From NCBI GenBank assembly GCA_017465625.1, contig JAFTVV010000022.1, forward strand, positions 124,001 to 188,000: 64,000 nt of DNA, read 5' to 3'. Under the pieces are notes generated by a model, which was not told the origin of the DNA, ran no database searches, and saw only the letters and a list, made by a program, of their open reading frames with translations. Numbering within the stretch: the first letter of the stretch is position 1; each line of letters starts with the position of its first letter. The DNA is from Oscillospiraceae bacterium (lineage in GTDB: Bacteria > Bacillota > Clostridia > Oscillospirales > Oscillospiraceae). The translations under genes and the position numbers were made by a program. Below, one piece after another: positions 43,261 to 52,020 of the stretch.

Positions 43261-43359
43261 CCATTCTTTAAACTGATATACGAGATAAAATATATTTATA
43301 CTCTTGATTCATATTGCCGATTATGTTATGATATTGCAAGATAAAAATTGGAGGCAAAT

Positions 43360-44877
43360 ATGAAAAAGAGAATCTCGATTTTATTGGTTTTAGCGCTTTT
43401 GTTCAGCCTGGCTATGGTTGGATGCAATAGTGAAAAACGTTCTTCGTCAAATCATATCGATAAAAATGATGACGGCATATGTGATGACTGCAATGTGTCG
43501 GTGCTTGTGGCTGTTGATTTTTATGTGGTGAACGACTTGCACGGAAAGTTTGATGACACAAGTATGCAACCAGGTGTCGATGAGCTGTCTACTTTCTTTG
43601 AGATTAAGAAAAATACAGACGAGCACGTTATTCTGCTTTCTTCGGGAGATATGTGGCAGGGAAGTTCCGAATCCAATCTGACAGAAGGTCATCTTGTGAC
43701 AGAGTGGATGAACAAAATGGGCTTCGTTGCAATGGCCGTGGGTAACCACGAATACGACTGGGGCGAGGAGATCGTTCAGGAAAATGCCCAACTGGCAGAG
43801 TTTCCGTTTCTTGCGATCAATTTGTACGATGTGAATACCAATAATAGAGTAGAGTATTGTGATGCATCTGTAGTCGTTGAAAAAGGTGGTATTCAAATTG
43901 GAATTATCGGTGCGATCGGTGACTGCTATTCCTCTATTGCCTCCGATCATACCAAGGGTATTTACTTTAAAACCGGTGACGATCTGACAGCACTGGTGAA
44001 AAAAGAGGCAGAGCAGCTGCGCAAGCAGGGCGTCGATTATATTGTCTACAGTATTCACGATGGCTACGGTGGCAAGCAATTTAATAATACTGCAACAGAC
44101 AAAATGCTGGAAGCTTACTACGATGTGGAGCTTTCCAACGGATATGTGGATTTGGTTTTTGAGGCGCATACACACCAGTACTATACAATGGTTGATAAGT
44201 ATGGCGTGTACCATTTGCAGGGCGGCGGTGAAAACACCGGAATCTCCCACGCTGAAATTACTGTTAACACTGTTACCGGAACAACCGGTGTCAATGAAGC
44301 GCAGTACATCGGAAATGAAAAATATAAGGCCCACGATGATCATCCGATTGTGGATCAACTGCTGGAAAAGTATGATGATCAAATCAGCGCAGGCCGGGAA
44401 GTGTTAGGCTTCAACGCAAGAAGTATGAACAAGGACTATCTTTGCCGCACGGCCGCAAAGCTGTATTATGAATACGGCTGTCAGTTGTGGGGAGAAGAAT
44501 ATGATATTGTTTTGGGCGGTGGATTTTTCTCGGTAAGATCTCCCGGATATCTGTCTCAAGGCGATGTCACTTATTCTCAGCTTCAGATGATTTTCCCGTT
44601 TGACAACTATTTGACACTTTGCTCTATAAAGGGTAGAGACCTGCAAGAAAAGTTTTTTGAAACGGACAATGATCGCTACTATATCTATTTTGCGGATTAC
44701 GGTGCGGGTGTCCGCAGCAACATTGACCCCGACAAAACTTATTATGTGATTGTAGATAGCTACACATCTACATATCGGTATAATAATCTGACAGAAATAT
44801 ACCGTTATGAAGAAAATTTCTTCCTTCGCGATATGTTTGCCCAATACGTCCGTGACGGCGGTTTGGCAGAAAGTTGA
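43360..44877 (+). CDS. 5'-nucleotidase/2',3'-cyclic phosphodiesterase family lipoprotein
   Basis: A 505-residue surface enzyme: lipoprotein signal with lipobox AMVGC, then a short metal-binding-like linker HIDKNDDGICDDC, a metallophosphoesterase domain (VVNDLHGKFD, LSSGDMWQG, AVGNHEYDWG, SIHDGYGG, EAHTHQYY) and the 5'-nucleotidase C-terminal domain (about 360-505; GGGFFSVRSPG, IFPFDNYL). It probably releases phosphate or nucleosides from nucleotides outside the cell. ATG 43360 has GGAGG six bases upstream. Single gene. Confidence 0.9.
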   Translation: MKKRISILLVLALLFSLAMVGCNSEKRSSSNHIDKNDDGICDDCNVSVLVAVDFYVVNDLHGKFDDTSMQPGVDELSTFFEIKKNTDEHVILLSSGDMWQGSSESNLTEGHLVTEWMNKMGFVAMAVGNHEYDWGEEIVQENAQLAEFPFLAINLYDVNTNNRVEYCDASVVVEKGGIQIGIIGAIGDCYSSIASDHTKGIYFKTGDDLTALVKKEAEQLRKQGVDYIVYSIHDGYGGKQFNNTATDKMLEAYYDVELSNGYVDLVFEAHTHQYYTMVDKYGVYHLQGGGENTGISHAEITVNTVTGTTGVNEAQYIGNEKYKAHDDHPIVDQLLEKYDDQISAGREVLGFNARSMNKDYLCRTAAKLYYEYGCQLWGEEYDIVLGGGFFSVRSPGYLSQGDVTYSQLQMIFPFDNYLTLCSIKGRDLQEKFFETDNDRYYIYFADYGAGVRSNIDPDKTYYVIVDSYTSTYRYNNLTEIYRYEENFFLRDMFAQYVRDGGLAES

Positions 44878-44888
44878 TTTATAAAATT

Positions 44889-44917
44889 AAAGCGCCCATC
44901 GATCTGATGGGCGCTTT
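44889..44917. terminator. Bidirectional terminator between nucleotidase and M28 peptidase
   Basis: AAAGCGCCCATC pairs with GATGGGCGCTTT around GATCT; it serves both convergent genes. Confidence 0.9.
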
Positions 44918-44919
44918 GT

Positions 44920-46149
44920 TTATGCGTTTTTGGGGCGTTTTCTGGCTAAATATTCATCCAGTTTTTCCTTCATATTGTCGGGGATGACACGGGCAACGGG
45001 GCAGTGCTTTGCCTGAGCCATTCGGTTGGAAAATGCGATAATGAAGTCCATATCCTCAATGGTTTGCGAGGGACTCATTACTGCGGCAGTATCATAACGA
45101 TTATGAATTGTTGCAGTATTATGGGGTGCGATCCGGGCAAAGGACACAGCAGGAATGCCGCAGTCGGCAAAGGGTGTAGAGTCACTGGAATATACATCTT
45201 GAGATACCTTGCAATCCATACCATATTCCATTGCAAAATACTCAATATAGCTTGTCAGCTTTTCTTCGCTTGTGCAGCACGCAATCATTTTGCCCATAAT
45301 ACAGCCGACCATATCCAGGTTGATGTTCAGCACCACATTTTTTAAATCTTCTTCGTGTTGCTTACAATAAGCCTTCGAGCCAAGAAGACCGCGTTCTTCA
45401 CTTCCGCACCAAATGAATCGGGTGCTGTAATGACTGTTTGTTTTACTAAAATGCTCGGCTAACGCCAACAAACCAATGGAGCCGGACATATTATCATAAG
45501 CGCCCTGAGATAGGGAAGTGGAGTCGTAATGTGCGGTGAAAACAATGCATTTATCGCTTTCGCCGGGAATATCCAACACAACATTATGGCTCTTACCGAT
45601 GTATTCATTCTGCTTTAAGTTGATCTTTACAGTGGAAACTTTTTTCTTAATAAGATTTACTGCATCTTTTGCGTTGATGTTGACTCCCGGAATCTTGTTG
45701 CCCTTCGATACAAAGCTGCGCAATTCTCTTTGGTCAATATCACGATTGGCATAATTTGTGCTTCCGTCGTATGTAATAAATCCAACGGCACCGTTTTCAA
45801 TGAGATCCTGATATTTCCAATATCCCATGTATCCGTCAATCATTACGATGTGATCTTTACATTGAGAAAGGCTATAACCGGAGTTATCGCGCAGGTAATA
45901 AAAAGGTGCTTCAATGCAGGCGCTACCGGCATTAAAATAGCCTTTGCAGGGAATCTTTATGCCGTCGGCAGTTAATTCACATTCCAAAATATCCGCCATA
46001 TCCACTTCAAAAGATTCTATTTGGGCATCCGCACCAAGCTTTGCACATTCGTCTTTAATATAATTTGCACAGCGCAGCTCTTCTGCACTGCCACCCATAC
46101 GAACGTAGGCGGTTTCTTTTAAAATTCGTTGAACGTCTCTTTGTTTCAT
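44920..46149 (-). CDS. M28 family zinc peptidase with PA domain
   Basis: A 409-residue aminopeptidase-type enzyme. Seen: a lid or PA insertion (about 95-190; ENGAVGFITYDGS), then FTAHYDSTS, GAYDNMSGS, GSEERGLLGSKA, NLDMVG and the final His near HNRYDTA, giving the two-zinc M28 site. There is no signal peptide, so it acts in the cytoplasm or is released otherwise. RBS TGGAGGG. Likely substrates are oligopeptides; specificity unknown. Confidence 0.9.
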   Translation of the reverse strand: MKQRDVQRILKETAYVRMGGSAEELRCANYIKDECAKLGADAQIESFEVDMADILECELTADGIKIPCKGYFNAGSACIEAPFYYLRDNSGYSLSQCKDHIVMIDGYMGYWKYQDLIENGAVGFITYDGSTNYANRDIDQRELRSFVSKGNKIPGVNINAKDAVNLIKKKVSTVKINLKQNEYIGKSHNVVLDIPGESDKCIVFTAHYDSTSLSQGAYDNMSGSIGLLALAEHFSKTNSHYSTRFIWCGSEERGLLGSKAYCKQHEEDLKNVVLNINLDMVGCIMGKMIACCTSEEKLTSYIEYFAMEYGMDCKVSQDVYSSDSTPFADCGIPAVSFARIAPHNTATIHNRYDTAAVMSPSQTIEDMDFIIAFSNRMAQAKHCPVARVIPDNMKEKLDEYLARKRPKNA

Positions 46150-46245
46150 AGAAATCCCTCCAATGATTTAGTTCAAGTATTATATCACTTTTTAATGATA
46201 ATTTCTACTATTTTTATATACTGCTAAACATTTATATCACAATTG

Positions 46246-46300
46246 TATAATGTGCTATAAACACAGTTGTCCGCCACAGGAAAACTTTGTGCGGATTTTT
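46246..46300 (+). promoter_or_regulatory. Possible upstream promoter element and leader hairpin before the citrate operon
   Basis: TATAAT at 46246-46251 lacks a good -35 box. Downstream, TCCGC-ACA pairs with TGT-GCGGA (46270-46295, one bulged C) and is followed by TTTTT, an attenuator-like element just ahead of the main promoter. Confidence 0.35.
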
Positions 46301-46302
46301 CA

Positions 46303-46330
46303 TTGACTTCTGCTGGAAATATCGTATAAT
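46303..46330 (+). promoter_or_regulatory. Promoter of the citrate operon
   Basis: TTGACT (46303-46308), 16-base spacer, TATAAT (46325-46330), about 35 bases before the start codon. Confidence 0.85.
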
Positions 46331-46340
46331 TGTATACAAT
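46329..46340 (+). promoter_or_regulatory. Palindromic operator candidate for the GntR regulator
   Basis: ATTGTATACAAT is a perfect 12-base palindrome that overlaps the end of the -10 box and covers the expected transcription start. GT...AC palindromes of this kind are the usual target of GntR/FadR-type repressors, and such a gene is second in the operon. A related half site, AATTGTATAAT, lies at 46241-46251. Confidence 0.7.
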
Positions 46341-46364
46341 AATACAAAGGGAGGGGTATGTTCT

Positions 46365-47738
46365 ATGCTGGAAATTTCCGAAAAGACCAACCTACTGGAA
46401 CAAAAATCCTATAAATACTCATTGCAGGACGTTCAGAAACCGAATTTGCAAAGAGAAATCTATTCCTATGGGTCTGTACCCAAGGTTGCCTTTAACCATC
46501 GCCGTGTTCCGATGAATATGCCTGAAGAGATTTGGATTACCGATACCTCTTTGCGAGACGGTCAGCAGTCTGTAGAGCCATACACTGTTGATCAAATTGT
46601 TAATATTTATAAGCTTTTGTCTAAGCTTGGCGGACCTTATGGCATTATCCGTCAAACTGAATTCTTCGTATACAGCAAGAAGGATCGGCTTGCGATCGAA
46701 AAGTGTATGGAATTGGACTTAAAATTCCCTGAAATCACAAGTTGGATTCGAGCCAATAAGGAGGATTTTAAGCTTGTTCGTGATTTAGGTATCAAAGAGA
46801 CGGGCATTTTGGTGAGTTGTAGCGACTACCATATTTTCAAGAAAATGAAAATGACTCGTTCCCAGGCACTTGACCATTATCTTGCGGCCGTTTCTGATGC
46901 GTTTGATGCCGGTGTCATTCCCCGTTGCCATTTGGAGGATATTACACGAGCAGATTTTTACGGATTTGTTGTTCCGTTTGTCAATGAGCTGCAGAGCCTT
47001 TCAAAGCAAGCAGGAATTCCTGTTAAAATCCGTGCCTGTGACACGATGGGTTATGGCGTGCCGTTTACAGAAGCAGCTATGCCCCGTAGTGTTGCCGGAA
47101 TTATATACGGTCTGCAGCATTATTCCGATGTTCCCAGTGAGTGCCTTGAATGGCACGGACACAATGATTTTTATAAAGCTGTTTCCAATGCGTCCACTGC
47201 GTGGCTTTACGGTGCTTGCGCAGTAAACTGTTCCTTGTTGGGTATCGGAGAGCGCACCGGCAATATTCCCTTGGAGGCAATGGTATTTGAATATGCCTCT
47301 CTGCGTGGCTCGATGGATGGTATGGACCCCACTGTGATTACAGAAATTGCTGAATTCTTCCAAAAGGACATCGGTTACGATGTGCCGGTTATGACTCCCT
47401 TTGTGGGTCGGAATTTTAATTCTACAAGAGCCGGTATTCACGCCGACGGATTATTAAAGGATGCAGAGATTTATACTATTTTTGATACAAAGAAATTGTT
47501 AAATCGACCGGCAATGGTTGAGATCAGCAAAACCTCGGGTTTGGCCGGCATTGCATACTGGATCAACACGAATTATAATCTTTCAGCACCGTGTGAAGTG
47601 GCAAAAAATGATCCGCTGGTACTGCAATTGAAGGGTTGGGTAGACCTGCAGTATGAGGAAGGACGTCAGACGATGATCTCCCACAAGGAATTGGAAGAAA
47701 AAATTGAAGAATTTGCACCCGGCAGATTTGTGAAGTGA
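46365..47738 (+). CDS. Probable (Re)-type citrate synthase, homocitrate/isopropylmalate synthase family
   Basis: A 457-residue acyl-CoA aldol condensing enzyme. Seen: TDTSLRDGQQSVEPYTV with the metal-binding Asp and catalytic Arg/Gln, CHLEDITRAD, CDTMGYGVPF, the HxH metal ligands in LEWHGHNDFY, and GERTGNIPLEAMV. The family contains homocitrate, citramalate and isopropylmalate synthases, and also the Re-citrate synthase of Clostridium kluyveri (known). Aconitase and isocitrate dehydrogenase genes in the same operon, with no lysine or leucine genes, favour citrate synthesis from oxaloacetate and acetyl-CoA. ATG 46365 has GGGAGGGG. Confidence 0.85.
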   Translation: MLEISEKTNLLEQKSYKYSLQDVQKPNLQREIYSYGSVPKVAFNHRRVPMNMPEEIWITDTSLRDGQQSVEPYTVDQIVNIYKLLSKLGGPYGIIRQTEFFVYSKKDRLAIEKCMELDLKFPEITSWIRANKEDFKLVRDLGIKETGILVSCSDYHIFKKMKMTRSQALDHYLAAVSDAFDAGVIPRCHLEDITRADFYGFVVPFVNELQSLSKQAGIPVKIRACDTMGYGVPFTEAAMPRSVAGIIYGLQHYSDVPSECLEWHGHNDFYKAVSNASTAWLYGACAVNCSLLGIGERTGNIPLEAMVFEYASLRGSMDGMDPTVITEIAEFFQKDIGYDVPVMTPFVGRNFNSTRAGIHADGLLKDAEIYTIFDTKKLLNRPAMVEISKTSGLAGIAYWINTNYNLSAPCEVAKNDPLVLQLKGWVDLQYEEGRQTMISHKELEEKIEEFAPGRFVK

Positions 47739-47748
47739 GGATTTGAAT

Positions 47749-48402
47749 ATGGCAGAGTTTAAAACCGTTTCTTTAGCAGATCAAGTCTTTGAAAAAATTG
47801 AAAATGATATTATCACAGGTGTTTATGAGCGTGGGGAAATTCTCACCGAATTAAAACTTGTAGAGCAGCTTGGTGTAAGCCGTACCCCCATTAGAGAAGC
47901 GTTGCGCCGCTTGGAGCAGGAGCGTCTGATCGCAGACTCCGGAAAGGGCTCTATTGTCCTTGGAATTACAGTAGAGGACCTGGTAGATATTATGAATATT
48001 CGTGAACACGTAGAGGGACTTGCGACCTATTATGCCACGAAAAACATCACGGAGGAGGACGCTAAAACACTAAAGGAAATCAGTCAGCTTCAGGATTTTT
48101 ATTTTGAAAAAATGGATAAAGACAACCTGCAGAAGATTGACGACCGTTTTCACGATATGCTCTATGAATTAAGTGGCAGAACAGTCATTCGTGACACACT
48201 GCTTCCGTTACACCGCAAAACGATGCGTTTCCGTCGCGCTTCCATTAAGGATCAGAACAGAATGAGCGCTTCCGTAAAGGAACACAAGGCCATTATTGAT
48301 GCGATTGTCACAGGACAGCCGGAGCTTGCTCAGAAGCTCATGAGCAATCACATCCAAAATGCGAAAGAGCATATGATTGAGAGGTTTGTGAATAATGGGT
48401 AA
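47749..48402 (+). CDS. GntR family regulator, FadR/FCD subfamily
   Basis: A 217-residue regulator: winged helix at the N-terminus (VFEKIENDIITGVYERG, LGVSRTPIREALRRLEQE) and an all-helical FCD ligand domain with metal-type residues (DDRFHDMLYELSG; HKAIIDAI...NHIQNAKEH). Being second in the operon, it probably controls the citrate genes through the palindrome at the promoter, with citrate or a related tri- or dicarboxylate as ligand (inference). ATG 47749 has GAGG; the end overlaps aconitase by eight bases. Confidence 0.9.
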   Translation: MAEFKTVSLADQVFEKIENDIITGVYERGEILTELKLVEQLGVSRTPIREALRRLEQERLIADSGKGSIVLGITVEDLVDIMNIREHVEGLATYYATKNITEEDAKTLKEISQLQDFYFEKMDKDNLQKIDDRFHDMLYELSGRTVIRDTLLPLHRKTMRFRRASIKDQNRMSASVKEHKAIIDAIVTGQPELAQKLMSNHIQNAKEHMIERFVNNG

Positions 48403-50314
48403 GACAATTGCTGAAAAAATCATTGAAGCACATTTAGTAGAAGGCACGCTTGTGCGTGGCAGTGAGGTTGCCATTCGTATTGATCAGACATTGACGCAGG
48501 ATGCAACAGGCACGATGGCATACCTGGAGTTTGAATCAATGGGGATTCCCCGTGTAAAAACCGAGTTGAGTGTAGCTTATGTAGATCATAATACCTTGCA
48601 GTGCGGTTTCGAAAATGCAGATGATCACCGTTATTTGCAGACTGTGGCCGCTAAGCACGGCGTATGGTTTTCCCGTCCCGGCAACGGTATTTGTCATCAG
48701 GTTCATCTGGAGCGGTTTGGTAAACCCGGAAAGACGCTGATTGGCTCGGATAGTCATACACCTACAGGCGGCGGCCTTGGTATGCTGGCTTTCGGTGCAG
48801 GCGGATTGGACGTGGCTGTTGCAATGGGCGGCGGTGCATATTACATCACTATGCCCAAGATGTTTAAGGTTTATTTGACCGGAAAGCTGTCGGCATTTGT
48901 AACCGCAAAGGATGTCAGCCTTGAAATCCTACGCATTCTGTCTGTTAAGGGCGGCGTTGGTGCAATTATTGAATGGGGCGGCCCCGGTGTGCAGACACTT
49001 TCTGTCCCTGAACGGGCAACGATTACAAATATGGGTGCAGAATTGGGCGCAACCACCTCTATTTTCCCGTCTGATGAACAAACATATCTGTTTTTAAAGG
49101 CGCAGGGCAGGGAAGAAGACTATGTGCCCTTATCTTCGGATGAGGATGCACAGTACGATCGGATTATTGAGATCGATCTGTCTGCACTGAAGCCGCTTAT
49201 TGCGTGCCCTCACAGTCCTGATAATGTTGTTCCGGTGGAGTCCTTAAAGGACACCAAAGTCGATCAGGTCTGCATTGGTTCCTGCACCAATTCCTCGTTG
49301 GCGGATTTGCGTAAGGTGGCTGCAATACTGAAGGGTAAGACGATTGCACCGGGTGTTAGTCTTTCTATTTCTCCCGGTTCAAAGCAGGTACTGCGGATGC
49401 TGGCTGAAAGCGGCGAGCTGACAGATATTTTGGCAAGCGGCGCAAGACTTTTGGAGTGTGCCTGCGGTCCTTGTATCGGAATGGGATTTTCTCCCAACTC
49501 CGCAGGTGTAAGCTTGCGTACCTTCAACCGCAACTTCCTAGGTCGAAGCGGAACGAAGGATGGACAGGTTTATCTTGTTTCACCTGAGACTGCCGCCGCA
49601 TCGGCGCTCACCGGATTTATCACAGACCCCACTGTTTTATCTCCTGTGTCCTACAGCCCGTTGCCTGAAAAGTATTTAATTGATGATTCTGCAGTGTTGG
49701 CACCGGTAAGCCCGGAGGAGGCCGCAGACTATACCGTGCTGCGTGGCCCGAACATTAAAGAGTTCCCCCAATCCCGTCCCTTTACAGAATCGTTAAGCGG
49801 ACAGGTTGTATTAAAGGTTGGCGACAATATCACAACGGACCATATTATGCCTGCCGGTGCTAAGATCTTGCCGTATCGCTCCAACATCCCGTATTTGTCC
49901 AAGTTCTGCTTTGAAGTCTGCGACTCTACATTTGCAGAACGGGCAAAAAAGGTGGAAAATGGAATCATTATTGGCGGTAGTAATTATGGTCAAGGATCTT
50001 CAAGAGAGCACGCGGCACTTGTACCGATGTACTTAGGCGTTCGTTGCGTTATTGCAAAAAGCTTTGCACGCATTCACGTTGCCAATTTGATTAACGCAGG
50101 AATTCTTCCCTTGACATTTGCTGATCCCAACGATTACGACGCGATAAACCAGGACGATGCAATTGTGATCGAAGATATTTCTGCAGGTATGGAAAATGGA
50201 ATTCTTAAAATGAAGTGCGGTAATAAAACTATACCGCTTATCTGCGAGCTATCTTCCAGACAGCAGAAAATTTTGTTAAGCGGTGGTTTGCTTAACTACA
50301 CCAAGGAGGCATAA
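48395..50314 (+). CDS. Aconitate hydratase
   Basis: A 639-residue [4Fe-4S] enzyme converting citrate to isocitrate. Seen: SDSHTPTGGGLGMLAFGAGG, the cluster cysteines in CIGSCTNSSLADL and CACGPCIGMGFSPNS, and the C-terminal swivel domain with ITTDHIMPAG and GSNYGQGSSREHAAL. The length fits the shorter, monomeric clostridial aconitases rather than AcnA (~890). It lies between the regulator and isocitrate dehydrogenase. Confidence 0.95.
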   Translation: MGKTIAEKIIEAHLVEGTLVRGSEVAIRIDQTLTQDATGTMAYLEFESMGIPRVKTELSVAYVDHNTLQCGFENADDHRYLQTVAAKHGVWFSRPGNGICHQVHLERFGKPGKTLIGSDSHTPTGGGLGMLAFGAGGLDVAVAMGGGAYYITMPKMFKVYLTGKLSAFVTAKDVSLEILRILSVKGGVGAIIEWGGPGVQTLSVPERATITNMGAELGATTSIFPSDEQTYLFLKAQGREEDYVPLSSDEDAQYDRIIEIDLSALKPLIACPHSPDNVVPVESLKDTKVDQVCIGSCTNSSLADLRKVAAILKGKTIAPGVSLSISPGSKQVLRMLAESGELTDILASGARLLECACGPCIGMGFSPNSAGVSLRTFNRNFLGRSGTKDGQVYLVSPETAAASALTGFITDPTVLSPVSYSPLPEKYLIDDSAVLAPVSPEEAADYTVLRGPNIKEFPQSRPFTESLSGQVVLKVGDNITTDHIMPAGAKILPYRSNIPYLSKFCFEVCDSTFAERAKKVENGIIIGGSNYGQGSSREHAALVPMYLGVRCVIAKSFARIHVANLINAGILPLTFADPNDYDAINQDDAIVIEDISAGMENGILKMKCGNKTIPLICELSSRQQKILLSGGLLNYTKEA

Positions 50315-50316
50315 TT

Positions 50317-51426
50317 ATGCTTATCGAACAGGCCTGTGAAAGCTTTAAAACGCTCTTGTGTCAACAGCTGGAACGAGTGAACAACTATAAAGCACAGCAC
50401 GTAGATTATACCACAAAAGAGGTCGTAACGATTGGCATCATTGATGGTGACGGCATTGGACCCATTATTATGGAGGCGGCCAAACGTGTGCTTTATGAGC
50501 TTGTAAAGGACGAGATTAATAGCGGTAAGATTGTCATAAAAGTTATCGACGGATTGACTATTGAAAATCGCCTGGCTCTGAATGAGCCCGTTCCCAAAAG
50601 CGTTCTTGAAGAGATTAAAAGCTGTGATGTACTTCTGAAAGGGCCTACCACAACACCGATGGGCGGTAAAATGGAAAGCGCCAATGTAACCCTCAGACGA
50701 GAATTGGATCTTTACGCCAATGTGCGCCCGGTGCAGATTCCCCAGGAAGGAATCGACTGGATTTTTTACCGTGAAAATACAGAAGGGGAGTACGTATTAG
50801 GCAGTCGTGGCATTGAGCTTCCCGGTCTTGCAATGGATTTCAAGGTGACCACCGATTTTGGTACAAAAAGAATTGCCCGCGCGGCATTTGAGTATGCAAA
50901 AAATAACGGTAAAAATCGTGTTAGCATCGTTACAAAGGCCAACATTATGAAGAAGACAGACGGTAAATTTACCGCTGTTTGTCACGAAGTTGCCAAGGAC
51001 TATCCCGATATTGAAGTTGACGATTGGTATATTGATATTATGACAGCCAATCTGGTAAATCCCGCTATCCGCAATCAATTTCAGGTTGTTCTGCTGCCCA
51101 ATCTATACGGTGATATTATTACCGATGAAGCTGCTCAAATTCAAGGCGGCGTAGGCACTGCCGGCAGTGCAAACATTGGCGACCGATATGCAATGTTTGA
51201 GGCAATCCACGGTTCTGCACCGCGCATGATTCAAGAGGGCCTTGGGGACTACGCAAACCCTGCGAGCATTCTGAAGGCATTGGTTTTGCTTCTGCAACAC
51301 ATCTGCCGTCCTGCGGCTGCTGAGCGCCTGCTGAAGGCGATGGATTCCTGCCGAGTCGCAGTTACAGGCGATCGTGATGGCGCAACTTGTAAAGAGTATG
51401 CTGATGCGCTGATTTCCTTAATCTGA
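50317..51426 (+). CDS. Isocitrate dehydrogenase (NAD-type, isocitrate/isopropylmalate family)
   Basis: A 369-residue beta-decarboxylating dehydrogenase making 2-oxoglutarate. Seen: a 38-residue N-terminal extension, VTIGIIDGDGIGPIIMEAA, the substrate Arg segment SANVTLRRELDLYANVRPV, the YREN-TEGEY loop, IVTKANIMKKTDG, the metal site in LLPNLYGDIITDEAA, and GSANIGDRYAMFEAIHGSAP. The sequence around the cofactor loop cannot settle NAD versus NADP by eye. It follows aconitase by two bases and ends the operon that supplies 2-oxoglutarate for glutamate. Confidence 0.9.
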   Translation: MLIEQACESFKTLLCQQLERVNNYKAQHVDYTTKEVVTIGIIDGDGIGPIIMEAAKRVLYELVKDEINSGKIVIKVIDGLTIENRLALNEPVPKSVLEEIKSCDVLLKGPTTTPMGGKMESANVTLRRELDLYANVRPVQIPQEGIDWIFYRENTEGEYVLGSRGIELPGLAMDFKVTTDFGTKRIARAAFEYAKNNGKNRVSIVTKANIMKKTDGKFTAVCHEVAKDYPDIEVDDWYIDIMTANLVNPAIRNQFQVVLLPNLYGDIITDEAAQIQGGVGTAGSANIGDRYAMFEAIHGSAPRMIQEGLGDYANPASILKALVLLLQHICRPAAAERLLKAMDSCRVAVTGDRDGATCKEYADALISLI

Positions 51427-51436
51427 TTTAAAATAT

Positions 51437-51485
51437 AAGCCACCCAATTCCCGGCGCACTTTGTGCGTCAGATATTGGGTGGCTT
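51437..51485. terminator. Terminator of the citrate operon
   Basis: AAGCCACCCAAT (51437-51448) pairs with ATTGGGTGGCTT (51474-51485); the loop holds a second GCGCAC/GTGCG helix. It is bidirectional and also ends the minus-strand spoVA transcript. Confidence 0.9.
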
Positions 51486-51490
51486 CATTA

Positions 51491-51613
51491 TTATTTGCTC
51501 ATTTTATTTTGTTCGCTGCACTTGCTGTTATTATTGTTGTTTTCAGTGCGATTATTTTGAGTGCTCTGGTTTTTGTTGTTCTGGTTTTGTGTTCTGTTCT
51601 GCATATTCTTCAT
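51491..51613 (-). CDS. Asn/Gln-rich 40-residue protein downstream of spoVAE
   Basis: This short frame has CGGAGG eight bases before ATG. The product begins MKNMQNRTQNQNNKNQ, contains a run of five Asn, one Cys, and ends NKMSK; more than half of it is Asn, Gln and Lys, with almost no hydrophobic residue. It follows spoVAE by 47 bases on the same strand and ends at the shared terminator. Composition recalls gamma-type small acid-soluble spore proteins of bacilli, though no repeat is present. A forespore product is likely by context; family not recognised. Confidence 0.65.
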   Translation of the reverse strand: MKNMQNRTQNQNNKNQSTQNNRTENNNNNSKCSEQNKMSK

Positions 51614-51660
51614 TTTAAAATCCTCCGTTTCATTTAGGTTGCAAATATAGTCTGTTCATT

Positions 51661-52020
51661 TTAGGCCGATTTATCCTTCGCTTTGAAAATTATTGCGACA
51701 ATCAAAGCAGCAATTAGTGCGGCAGTAATTCCGGATGCAGATGCTTCAAGCCCACCGGAAAAAATGCCAATAAACCCTTTTGCATCCACGGCATCGCGCA
51801 CGCCTTTTGCCAGCAAATGACCAAAGCCGGATAAAGGAACAGAGGCACCGCATTTTGCAAAATCGACCAGTTTTTCATATATGCCCACAGATGATAACAG
51901 CACTCCGGAAACAACATATCCAACCAAAATTCGTGCAGGCGTCAGTTTTGTCTTGTCGATGAAAAATTGACCGATCAGACAAATTAAACCGCCGACTATA
52001 AACGCCAATAAATAGTTCAT
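51661..52020 (-). CDS. spoVAE: Stage V sporulation protein AE (SpoVAE/SpoVAEb)
   Basis: A 119-residue membrane protein with about four helices, starting MNYLLAFIVGGLICLIGQ and with PARILVGYVVSGVLLSSVG and SVPLSGFGHLLAKGV, as in SpoVAE. It is part of the channel that takes up dipicolinic acid into the forespore and releases it at germination. The ATG overlaps the spoVAD stop by one base. Confidence 0.92.
   Translation of the reverse strand: MNYLLAFIVGGLICLIGQFFIDKTKLTPARILVGYVVSGVLLSSVGIYEKLVDFAKCGASVPLSGFGHLLAKGVRDAVDAKGFIGIFSGGLEASASGITAALIAALIVAIIFKAKDKSA

Noticed and set aside
43261..43359. Terminator after spoIIIAH
   Set aside because: No hairpin with T-run could be found in this gap.
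46365..47738. 2-isopropylmalate, citramalate or homocitrate synthase
   Set aside because: No leucine, isoleucine or lysine pathway genes follow; aconitase and isocitrate dehydrogenase do, which favours citrate synthesis. Sequence alone cannot exclude the others.
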